In this document: one piece after another, positions 1 to 5,216 of the stretch
Layout of the letters: each line of letters opens with the position of its first letter
Position numbering within the stretch: the first letter of the stretch is position 1
Source: Rhodobacter sp.
GTDB lineage: Bacteria > Pseudomonadota > Alphaproteobacteria > Rhodobacterales > Rhodobacteraceae
NCBI GenBank assembly: GCA_003536295.1
Contig: DPZQ01000215.1
Coordinates: 1-5,216 of the forward strand
Direction: 5' to 3'
Length of the DNA stretch: 5,216 nt
Position numbers and translations under genes: made by a program
Notes under the pieces: model-generated
The model's input: only the letters and a program-made list of their open reading frames with translations
Told to the model about the DNA's origin: nothing
Databases searched by the model: none

Positions 1-415
1 CATCCAAGCCAAGATCGCTCTTGGATCTGGCGGCTGGTCAGGCAAGGGTTATATGCAGGGAACGCAAAGTCGGCTAAATTTTTTACCTGAAAAGCATACT
101 GACTTTATTTTTACGACCCTTGCCGAAGAGTTTGGCTTTATTGGCGCTTTTTCTTTGCTGATGCTTTATACATTGATGATTGCCTTTTGCATCAGTTCGG
201 CTTTGCAAAATAAAGATCGCTTCGCGTCGCTTCTTACGCTTGGGGTCGCGGCCAATTTCTTTTTCTATCTTGCGGTCAATCTGTCAATGGTTATGGGCAT
301 GGCGCCCGTGGTTGGGGTACCCTTGCCTTTACTATCTTACGGGGGTTCGGCTATGCTGGTTGTGTTGGCCGCTTTTGGATTGGTTCAAAGCGCCCATATT
401 CATAGGCCCAGATAG
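1..415 (+). CDS. rodA: Rod shape-determining protein RodA (SEDS glycosyltransferase), C-terminal part
   Basis: This is the last 137 codons of a gene that begins left of the window; the first complete codon is at base 2 and the stop is TAG at 413-415. RodA polymerises lipid II into glycan strands with PBP2 in the elongasome at the inner membrane. Seen here: the extracytoplasmic loop GSGGWSGKGYMQGTQSRLNF followed by LPEKHTDFIF (visible residues 28-37), then a membrane segment (about 43-67), a further hydrophobic stretch (about 76-100) and the SEDS signature GVPLPLLSYGGSAM (105-118) in the last helix. The Asp in HTDFIF probably corresponds to the catalytic Asp of E. coli RodA (D262), judged by motif and distance from the C-terminus. 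FtsW is the main alternative, but the LPEKHTDFIF form and the short tail ending HIHRPR favour RodA. The next gene starts 11 bases on, suggesting co-transcription. Confidence 0.93.
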   Translation, partial: IQAKIALGSGGWSGKGYMQGTQSRLNFLPEKHTDFIFTTLAEEFGFIGAFSLLMLYTLMIAFCISSALQNKDRFASLLTLGVAANFFFYLAVNLSMVMGMAPVVGVPLPLLSYGGSAMLVVLAAFGLVQSAHIHRPR

Positions 416-426
416 GCGGAGCCAGT

Positions 427-1365
427 ATGATCACCCTTTTCTTTGCGGCAGGCGATGACAATTGGAACCAGTATGAAGGGCCACTGATTTTAGCCTTGGA
501 GAAAGCCAAAATCAGCGCAACCATCCTGACCAAATCGCCCGCGAACCCCGAAACTGTGGATTACATCATCTATGCTCCCGTTGCAGGCGCGCTTACGGAT
601 TTCACCCCCTATCGCAATGTGCGTGCGGTGCTAAGCCTTTGGGCGGGGGTTGAGAAACTGGCACCCAATAAGACCCTGCGCCAACCTTTGTGCCGCATGG
701 TTGACCCAGGCCTGACCGAGGGGATGGTGGAATATGTTGTAGGCCATGTGCTGCGCCAGCATTTGGGCATAGACCGCTATATTATCAATCCAAATCATGA
801 CTGGGTGCAGAAATGCCCGCCCTTGGCCCGCGAAAGATCAGTCGGCATCATGGGCCTGGGCACACTTGGTACGGCGGTGACCACTGCCTTGCGGGCTTTG
901 AATTTCAACCTATCGGCATGGGGACGCAGCCCAAAGCCGGATTTGGAAATGCCCTATTTTCATGGAGCAGATGGGCTTGAAGCCCTGCTTTCGCGCAGTG
1001 AAATTTTGGTGACCCTTTTGCCCGACACACCAGACACGCGGGGGCTTTTGAATGCGCAGACCATTGCCTATTTGCCCTACGGTGCGGCCCTGATCAACCC
1101 CGGGCGCGGCACGGTAATTGACGATGTGGCGTTGCTGGCGGCTCTTGACCAAGGGGCACTGTCACACGCCACGTTAGACGTGTTTCATCAAGAACCTCTG
1201 CCCAAAACCCACCGTTTTTGGCAACATCCAAAGGTCACCGTCACCCCGCATATAGCGGCCGATACGCGGCCTTTGACCTCAAGCCGGGTTGTGGTTGAAA
1301 ATATCCGCCGCGACCAAGCGGGTTTGGCCTTGCTGCATCAAGTTGACCTAGCCCGAGGCTATTAA
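427..1365 (+). CDS. ghrA: Glyoxylate/hydroxypyruvate reductase A-like 2-hydroxyacid dehydrogenase
   Basis: A complete protein of 312 residues, the same length as E. coli GhrA. The family reduces glyoxylate to glycolate and hydroxypyruvate to D-glycerate with NAD(P)H in the cytoplasm. Seen: nucleotide-binding motif GLGTLG (143-148) in VGIMGLGTLGTAV; WGRSPK (165-170) after the second Rossmann strand, where Arg167, Ser168 and Lys170 suggest NADPH preference; catalytic Arg227 (INPGRG), Glu256 (DVFHQEPLP) and His275 (TPHIAA); and the C-terminus VDLARGY, close to the VDRARGY end of E. coli GhrA. The start at 427 has a GGAG ribosome site (418-421) five bases upstream and lies 11 bases after the rodA stop, so it is probably translated from the rodA transcript. 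One oddity is LWAGVE (71-76) where most relatives have a LGAGVD-type substrate loop. The substrate in vivo is inferred from the family and could be another 2-oxoacid. Confidence 0.9.
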   Translation: MITLFFAAGDDNWNQYEGPLILALEKAKISATILTKSPANPETVDYIIYAPVAGALTDFTPYRNVRAVLSLWAGVEKLAPNKTLRQPLCRMVDPGLTEGMVEYVVGHVLRQHLGIDRYIINPNHDWVQKCPPLARERSVGIMGLGTLGTAVTTALRALNFNLSAWGRSPKPDLEMPYFHGADGLEALLSRSEILVTLLPDTPDTRGLLNAQTIAYLPYGAALINPGRGTVIDDVALLAALDQGALSHATLDVFHQEPLPKTHRFWQHPKVTVTPHIAADTRPLTSSRVVVENIRRDQAGLALLHQVDLARGY

Positions 1366-1374
1366 GCCCAACCA

Positions 1375-2376
1375 CTAAGGGCGCACCACCCAATTTTGAT
1401 CGGGCAAAATCTGATCGGGCGGGCGGTGGCCATCAGCAAAATTTTGAATGTTAAGGATGATGCGCTCACCCATTTCAAGGCGGCTTTCCAACGTGGCCGA
1501 CCCCATATGCGGCAGCAACACAACATTGGATAAAGCCCGCAGATGCGGGTTAGGCTCAACACCGCGTTGAAACACATCAAGCCCCGCGCCCGCCAATTCT
1601 CCCGCGCGCAAGCCATGCGCCAGCGCCACCTCGTCAAGAACCTCACCGCGTGACGTGTTCACAATCAGCGCCGACGGCTTCATCAATTTCAGCCGCCGCG
1701 CATTCATCAAATGATATGTTGCGGGCGTATGCGGGCAGTTGATCGACAAAATATCGACCCGCGCCACCATCTGATCAAGAGTTTCCCAATAGGTGGCCTG
1801 CAGCTCTTGCGCGATTGAGGCATGCAACGGTTTGCGGTTGTGATAATCGATTTGCATACCAAAGGCTCGGGCGCGCCGTGCCACCGCTTGGCCAATGCGC
1901 CCCATGCCTAAAATCCCAAGTCGCCGCCCACCCAAGCGCGCTCCCAAAAGCGCCATGGGTGACCAGCCTTCCCATGTGCCACTTTGCATCAGGGCCATCC
2001 CCTCAGACATGCGCCGTGCCACGGCCAAAATTAGCGCCATCGCCATATCGGCCGTATCATCCGCAACAACACCAGGCGTGTTTGAGACAAGAATACCCTT
2101 CTCACGGGCAAAACCGATATCAATATGGTCTGCCCCTGCCCCGTAATTTGCTATCAGCTTAAGTCGGGGCCCCGCCTGGGCCAAAATAGATTTATCCAGC
2201 GTATCATTGATGCAAGGCACCAAAACATCGGCTATTTTCAAAGCGCGCACCAGCTCTGGCGCAGTCATCTTCGTGTCTTCATGGCGCAAAACTACGTCGA
2301 ATAGCTCCGACATGCGCGCCTCAACCCGTTCAGGTAGTCGCCGTGTCACTATCACACGTAATTTTTTCGATCGCAT
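1375..2376 (-). CDS. D-isomer specific 2-hydroxyacid dehydrogenase, glyoxylate/hydroxypyruvate reductase (GyaR/GRHPR-like)
   Basis: A 333-residue cytoplasmic dehydrogenase, numbered from the ATG at 2376-2374. The family reduces glyoxylate or hydroxypyruvate with NAD(P)H. Seen: substrate loop NYGAGADHID (77-86), SNTPGVVADDTADMAMALIL (98-117), nucleotide-binding GMGRIG (157-162), then HNRK (179-182), whose basic residues suggest NADPH, catalytic Arg243 (NTSRGE) and His290 (LLPHMGSAT), and a C-terminal FADGHRPPDQ tail. The usual catalytic Glu of a DVFxxEP segment is not in place: the segment reads DVFQRGVEPNP, with Gly272 at that position and Glu274 two residues later. The reading frame extends to an ATG at 2421, but the extra 15 residues (METARMEASAEDGGH) look unlike family sequence and the 2376 start has a purine-rich ribosome site, so I chose it. 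The gene converges on the ghrA-like gene (9 bases between stops) and diverges from the SH3 gene. D-glycerate or another hydroxyacid dehydrogenase activity is possible. Confidence 0.9.
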   Translation of the reverse strand: MRSKKLRVIVTRRLPERVEARMSELFDVVLRHEDTKMTAPELVRALKIADVLVPCINDTLDKSILAQAGPRLKLIANYGAGADHIDIGFAREKGILVSNTPGVVADDTADMAMALILAVARRMSEGMALMQSGTWEGWSPMALLGARLGGRRLGILGMGRIGQAVARRARAFGMQIDYHNRKPLHASIAQELQATYWETLDQMVARVDILSINCPHTPATYHLMNARRLKLMKPSALIVNTSRGEVLDEVALAHGLRAGELAGAGLDVFQRGVEPNPHLRALSNVVLLPHMGSATLESRLEMGERIILNIQNFADGHRPPDQILPDQNWVVRP

Positions 2377-2379
2377 ATG

Positions 2380-2390
2380 CCCCCCATCCT
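2380..2390 (-). promoter_or_regulatory. Ribosome binding site deciding the start of the minus-strand dehydrogenase
   Basis: Read on the minus strand, AGGATGGGGGG ends three bases before the ATG at 2376-2374; the AGGA core is 10 bases away and the G run is closer. It supports the internal start over the ATGs at 2421 and 2406. The 2406 ATG has no comparable site; the 2421 ATG has only a weak AAGG ten bases upstream. The protein beginning MRSKKLRVIVTRRLP also starts where the first Rossmann-like strand of the family begins. Confidence 0.55.
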
Positions 2391-2487
2391 CTGCTGATGC
2401 TTCCATACGCGCAGTTTCCATGTCAAAGTGGCCTTAACCAAAGACTTTAGCAAGTCCCCTTGGCAAAAGTCACCTATGAGTAAACCC

Positions 2488-2501
2488 AAAGGATCAGCAG
2501 G
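2488..2501 (+). promoter_or_regulatory. Ribosome binding site deciding the start of the SH3-like gene
   Basis: AAAGGAT (2488-2494), with its AAGGA core 10 bases before the ATG, and a closer AGCAGG (2496-2501) precede the ATG at 2504. The alternative in-frame ATG at 2555 has no purine-rich site before it, although starting there would leave a signal peptide of normal length. The evidence favours 2504 only modestly. Confidence 0.4.
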
Positions 2502-2503
2502 TC

Positions 2504-3091
2504 ATGCGCCAAACCCAAGATCATGCCCATGCTTTAACCTCTGCCCAAAGCCCAATGATTGTTCGCGATTGGCTTTTTGGCATTGGGCCTTGGCTGTTGG
2601 TCGCCCCTTTTTTTTGCACGGCCCTTTGGGCGCAAGAGGTGCCAGTGGCACGCGCAACCCCCAGCGTAGGGCAGGTGACGTCCTTTCCACTGCCGCGCTA
2701 CGTCTCTCTTAAGTCGCGCGAGGGCAACGCCCGCCGTGGCCCAAGCCTTACCCACCGTATCGATTGGATCTTTTCCCATATTGGTACGCCACTGAAAATC
2801 ACAGCGGAATTTGAAAATTGGCGCCGCATCGAAGATTGGGAGGGTATGGGCGGATGGATGCATTATTCTCTTTTGTCGGGCGTGCGCTCCGCCCTTATCA
2901 CTGCTAAAATAGGCGAATTACGTCTAAAACCTGATCTACGCTCACCCATCGTTGTTAAGGCTGAAATGGGCGTTGTAGCCAAAGTCTCAACTTGTAACGT
3001 AGACTGGTGTAAACTCACGCTTGAGGGGTACAAAGGCTGGATTGAAAAAACTGCACTGTGGGGGGTTTCTCCCGATGAGGCTTTTGACTAG
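2504..3091 (+). CDS. Exported protein with two bacterial SH3-like domains
   Basis: A predicted periplasmic protein of 195 residues. A hydrophobic stretch (about 23-40) preceded by Arg21 ends in TALWA-QE, giving a likely signal peptidase I site after Ala43. Two SH3-like repeats follow: residues 65-126, from PRYVSLKSREGNARRGPSLT (65-84) through WRRIEDWEGMGGWMHYSLLSG, and residues 138-188, from ELRLKPDLRSP (138-148) to GYKGWIEKTALWGV. The layout fits the bacterial SH3 family (COG3807-type, DUF1058) seen in alphaproteobacteria, whose members often act at or near peptidoglycan; the exact role is unknown. Cys164 and Cys169 (CNVDWC) could form a disulfide after export. Cys38 lies in the signal sequence without a good lipobox. 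A start at Met18 (2555) would give a tidier signal peptide. A T8 run (2608-2615) lies within the signal peptide codons. The CDF gene follows after 42 bases. Confidence 0.85.
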   Translation: MRQTQDHAHALTSAQSPMIVRDWLFGIGPWLLVAPFFCTALWAQEVPVARATPSVGQVTSFPLPRYVSLKSREGNARRGPSLTHRIDWIFSHIGTPLKITAEFENWRRIEDWEGMGGWMHYSLLSGVRSALITAKIGELRLKPDLRSPIVVKAEMGVVAKVSTCNVDWCKLTLEGYKGWIEKTALWGVSPDEAFD

Positions 3092-3133
3092 CGCCGCAAA
3101 CCTATTCGCCGAACCAAGCTTAAGGATATTAAG

Positions 3134-4036
3134 ATGCCATCGCCCCGCGATCATTTAAAAATGAATATGTCCGCTGGGGTGGCTTCGGTCACGGTAGCTT
3201 TAATCTTGGTTGCCCTTAAGCTTTGGGCCTATCTGCAAACCCAATCGTTGTCGGTGGCATCCTCACTTACAGATAGTGGGTTGGATTTTATCGTCTCACT
3301 GGGCGCTGTGGGCATGATGATATATGCAGCACGCCCTCCTGATGAAGATCACCGATTTGGCCATTCATCCGCCGAAGACCTAACGGCCCTCGCGCAGGCA
3401 TTTGTCATTTTATGTGCGGCTTTTTTCATTATCACAGCGGCCATCATACGACTAACAAAGCCACAAATTGTGACTGTGACCGCCGAAATGAATGGTATTT
3501 GGGCTATGGCCGTTTCGATCCTGTTAACGGGTAGTTTGATTTTTTGGCAAAGCCTTGTTACACGCAAAACCGGCTCTCGAGTAGTGGCGGCGGATCGCTT
3601 GCATTATTTAGGAGATTTCTTGCCCAATTTAGGGGCTATTCTGTCCCTATGGTTGGCTAAGGATTTCAATCTACCCCAGATCGACTCGATTGTGGCGATT
3701 GGGGCTGCGGGCGTGTTGATTTACGGCGCTGGGCGGATTGGCACGGGTGCTTGGGATGCACTGATGGATCGGCGCGCCGATCCCGCGATTGTCGACGGTA
3801 TAGCCGCCATTGCCGGAACTTGGCCAGGTATCATGGGCTTTCACGATCTAAAAACCCGCACCGCTGGCAGCCGTGTTTTTGTGCATATTCATATCGAGCT
3901 TGAGGGTAGTCAAACACTGCGTGAGGCACACAATATTGGCGCAAGCCTACGGCGCGCCATACTTGAGGCATATCCGCAAGCAGATGTGATAGTGCACAAG
4001 GACGTAGCCTCTAGCACCCAACCTACCTTGCCATAA
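3134..4036 (+). CDS. Cation diffusion facilitator (CDF) family divalent metal exporter, FieF/YiiP-like
   Basis: A complete 300-residue inner-membrane antiporter expected to expel Zn2+, Fe2+ or Cd2+ in exchange for protons. Six membrane segments lie at about 15-34, 41-64, 83-105, 120-140, 157-175 and 184-204, followed by a cytoplasmic domain (about 208-292). Every metal ligand known from E. coli YiiP has a counterpart: site A Asp47, Asp51, His157 and Asp161; site B Asp70, His73 and His77 (PPDEDHRFGH); site C in the cytoplasmic domain His237 (GFHDLKTR), His253, His266, His288 and Asp290 (VIVHKD). Spacing between the site C residues is the same as in YiiP. The DD/HD set at site A favours Zn/Cd/Fe over Mn, but the metal is inferred. 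The start at 3134 has AAGGA (3122-3126) seven bases upstream. No metal-regulator site was recognised. An 18-base perfect palindrome lies in the codons for residues 211-217. Confidence 0.93.
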   Translation: MPSPRDHLKMNMSAGVASVTVALILVALKLWAYLQTQSLSVASSLTDSGLDFIVSLGAVGMMIYAARPPDEDHRFGHSSAEDLTALAQAFVILCAAFFIITAAIIRLTKPQIVTVTAEMNGIWAMAVSILLTGSLIFWQSLVTRKTGSRVVAADRLHYLGDFLPNLGAILSLWLAKDFNLPQIDSIVAIGAAGVLIYGAGRIGTGAWDALMDRRADPAIVDGIAAIAGTWPGIMGFHDLKTRTAGSRVFVHIHIELEGSQTLREAHNIGASLRRAILEAYPQADVIVHKDVASSTQPTLP

Positions 4037-4085
4037 GTCGCCAAAGCCAACAAAGTTCTGCCATTTTACAAAGAAAGTTCACCCC

Positions 4086-5216
4086 ATGCGCTATGCTTCC
4101 ATCACCGATCGTTTGGCAGACCTTGCGGGTGCGAAATGGGCTATTCACGCCCGCACCCGCGCCTTAAAAAAATCGGGCGCAGATGTTATTGAGCTTACGA
4201 TCGGCGAACCTGACGTGCCAACCCCCACCACTTTGATAGAGTGCGCCGCGCGCTCAATGGCCCAGGGCCGCACCGGCTATTCAAATGGCCGTGGCGAGCC
4301 TGCGCTCTTAAAAGCCTTGGCCGACCGCTATACCGAGCGGCGCAAGCGAGCCATTTCAACCGATCAAATCATGTGCTTTCCAGGCACTCAGACTACCATT
4401 TTTTCGATCTTTCTTGCCCTAACAGAATCTGGGGATGAGGTGCTGGTCGGCGATCCGATGTATGCAACATATGAAGGGGTTATTCGCGCCTCGGGCGCTG
4501 CAGTGGTTCCTGTGACTTTGCGTCCAGAACATGGATTCCGAATGCAAGCATCTGATTTAGCTTTAAAAATAAACAACCGTACCAAAGTTATCTTTCTTAA
4601 TTCGCCACATAACCCCACGGGTGCGATCTTAAGAAAAGACGACATCGCTGCGATCGGCGCCTTAGCCAAGGCACACGATCTTTGGATTGTATGCGATGAA
4701 GTTTATGAAGATATGATTTTTGATGGGGCTGAATTTGCTTCGCCCTTAGATGATATCACGTTGGCTGACCGTGTGATTGTTGCCTGCTCAATATCAAAGT
4801 CACATGCGGCGGCGGGCTTTCGTTCGGGTTGGTGTGTCGGGCCCCATGAATTTACCAAACGGCTTTTACCCGTGTCCGAGACGATGCTGTTTGGCAATCA
4901 GCCTTTCATTGCCGATATGACTGCACTGGCACTTTCAGCACCGTCCGCAGTGGCGGCCGACATGCGCGAGCGGTTTGCGCGGCGAGCTGATCAGTTAGTA
5001 ACTCGCCTTGACGGTGTGGCTGGGCTTAAGGTGTATCGCCCCTCCGCGGGAATGTTTGCCTTGGTGGATGTGCGCGGCACGGGTCTTTCGGGGCTGCACT
5101 TTGCAGAACGCCTGTTAGATGAGGCCTTGGTTGGTGTTATGCCAGGGTGCTCATTCGGCCCTGTCCTTTCAGGTTGGTTACGCTTAGCTTTGAGCACGAA
5201 TGACGCAGACATCGGT
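4086..5216 (+). CDS. Class I/II PLP-dependent aminotransferase (AspC/AruH-like), C-terminus cut by window end
   Basis: An open frame of 377 codons runs from ATG at 4086 to the window edge with no stop; the family is about 390-400 residues, so only a short tail is missing. The enzyme moves an amino group between an amino acid and a 2-oxoacid using PLP. Seen: IGEPD (39-43), GYSNGRGEPALLKAL (64-78), NSPHNPTG (172-179) with Asn176, CDEVYEDM (203-210) with Asp204 for the PLP ring nitrogen and Tyr207, Schiff-base Lys238 in CSISKSHAAAGFRSGW with Arg246 for the phosphate, and Arg366 (GWLRLAL), the likely carboxylate-binding Arg. The N-terminus MRYASITDRLADLAG and the block DVRGTGLSGLHFAERLLDEA (from residue 327) recall Pseudomonas AruH (arginine:pyruvate transaminase), but the substrate cannot be set from sequence alone; aspartate, alanine or serine are options. 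The start has only a weak AAAGAAAG upstream. It lies 49 bases after the CDF gene and may be co-transcribed. Confidence 0.9.
   Translation, partial: MRYASITDRLADLAGAKWAIHARTRALKKSGADVIELTIGEPDVPTPTTLIECAARSMAQGRTGYSNGRGEPALLKALADRYTERRKRAISTDQIMCFPGTQTTIFSIFLALTESGDEVLVGDPMYATYEGVIRASGAAVVPVTLRPEHGFRMQASDLALKINNRTKVIFLNSPHNPTGAILRKDDIAAIGALAKAHDLWIVCDEVYEDMIFDGAEFASPLDDITLADRVIVACSISKSHAAAGFRSGWCVGPHEFTKRLLPVSETMLFGNQPFIADMTALALSAPSAVAADMRERFARRADQLVTRLDGVAGLKVYRPSAGMFALVDVRGTGLSGLHFAERLLDEALVGVMPGCSFGPVLSGWLRLALSTNDADIG

Larger units (their letters stand above)
2377..2503. promoter_or_regulatory. Divergent intergenic region with candidate operator
   Basis: These 127 bases separate the minus-strand dehydrogenase from the plus-strand SH3 gene and must carry the promoter of the former and probably that of the latter. 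I see no convincing -35/-10 pair on either strand. The notable structure is an imperfect inverted repeat at 2438-2463: outer arms CCAA (2438-2441) and TTGG (2460-2463), inner arms GACTT (2443-2447) and AAGTC (2452-2456), and a TAGC centre. A further AAAGTC copy follows at 2467-2471. A repressor or activator site is possible but unproven. Confidence 0.4.

Noticed and set aside
180..458. 92-codon plus-strand open frame spanning the rodA/ghrA junction
   Set aside because: It lies in a shifted frame over the rodA membrane segments, which explains its Trp, Cys and Leu content, and it has no ribosome site.
1349..1361. Hairpin TAGCC-CGA-GGCTA as an intrinsic terminator of the ghrA-like gene
   Set aside because: The stem is only five pairs, it sits before the stop codon, and no T run follows on either strand.
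1362..1646. 94-codon minus-strand open frame inside the dehydrogenase
   Set aside because: It overlaps the real gene in another frame and encodes a Trp-, Arg- and Cys-rich sequence typical of a shifted frame.
1815..2162. 115-codon plus-strand open frame opposite the dehydrogenase
   Set aside because: It is antisense to a well-supported gene, its protein is rich in Pro, Arg and Ser with no recognisable domain, and it has no convincing ribosome site. It is a frame shadow.
2377..2421. N-terminal extension of the minus-strand dehydrogenase to the ATG at 2421
   Set aside because: The 15 added residues (rich in Glu, Ala and Gly) do not resemble the family N-terminus, and the better ribosome site is at the inner ATG. 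It cannot be fully excluded without transcript or proteomic data.
2422..2503. Sigma-70 promoter elements in the divergent gap
   Set aside because: TTGGCA and several A/T-rich hexamers occur, but no pair at 16-18 base spacing on either strand is close enough to consensus to name.
2597..2634. Lipoprotein reading of the SH3-like protein at Cys38
   Set aside because: The residues before the Cys are Pro-Phe-Phe rather than a Leu-(Ala/Ser)-(Gly/Ala) lipobox, and a good signal peptidase I site follows five residues later.
2534..2863. 109-codon minus-strand open frame opposite the SH3-like gene
   Set aside because: It is a basic, low-complexity translation antisense to a recognisable exported protein, with no family features.
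1..5216. tRNA, rRNA, CRISPR, insertion sequence or defence-system genes
   Set aside because: Nearly every base is accounted for by six conserved genes, and no repeats, cloverleaf-like sequences or transposase motifs were seen.

Overview
The window reads as ordinary chromosomal DNA of an alphaproteobacterium, most likely a marine Rhodobacteraceae (Roseobacter-type) species of moderate GC. This is inferred from protein character: a RodA end followed at once by a GhrA-type reductase, a GyaR-type dehydrogenase ending in a DGHRPPDQ-like tail, a twin SH3-like exported protein, and an aminotransferase with GYSNGRGEP and SISKSHAAAGFRSGW blocks. No database search was possible. Coding density is very high: six genes, no gap over 130 bases, and no sign of RNA genes, insertion sequences, phage genes or CRISPR repeats.

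Layout. Bases 1-415 hold the C-terminal 137 codons of rodA (mrdB), the peptidoglycan glycosyltransferase of the elongasome. Eleven bases later comes a full-length ghrA-like NAD(P)H-dependent glyoxylate/hydroxypyruvate reductase (427-1365), probably on the same transcript. Converging on it, with only 9 bases between stop codons, is a second 2-hydroxyacid dehydrogenase of a different subfamily (GyaR/GRHPR-like, minus strand, 1375-2376). A compact divergent intergenic region (2377-2503) with an imperfect inverted repeat separates that gene from a rightward group: an exported twin SH3-like protein (2504-3091), a cation diffusion facilitator metal exporter (3134-4036) and a class I/II PLP aminotransferase (4086 to the window end, lacking its C-terminus). 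Gaps of 42 and 49 bases allow these three to be one transcript, but this is not proven.

How they may work together. Both dehydrogenases are predicted to reduce glyoxylate or hydroxypyruvate (to glycolate or glycerate), and the nearby aminotransferase makes or uses 2-oxoacids, so a loose 2-oxoacid theme is possible. RodA and the SH3-like protein point to the cell envelope, and the CDF protein to Zn/Fe/Cd export.

I found no convincing new system. The points most worth a second look are the non-canonical catalytic-acid segment of the minus-strand dehydrogenase, the tail-to-tail pair of related reductases, the inverted repeat between the divergent genes, and an 18-base perfect palindrome inside the CDF gene.
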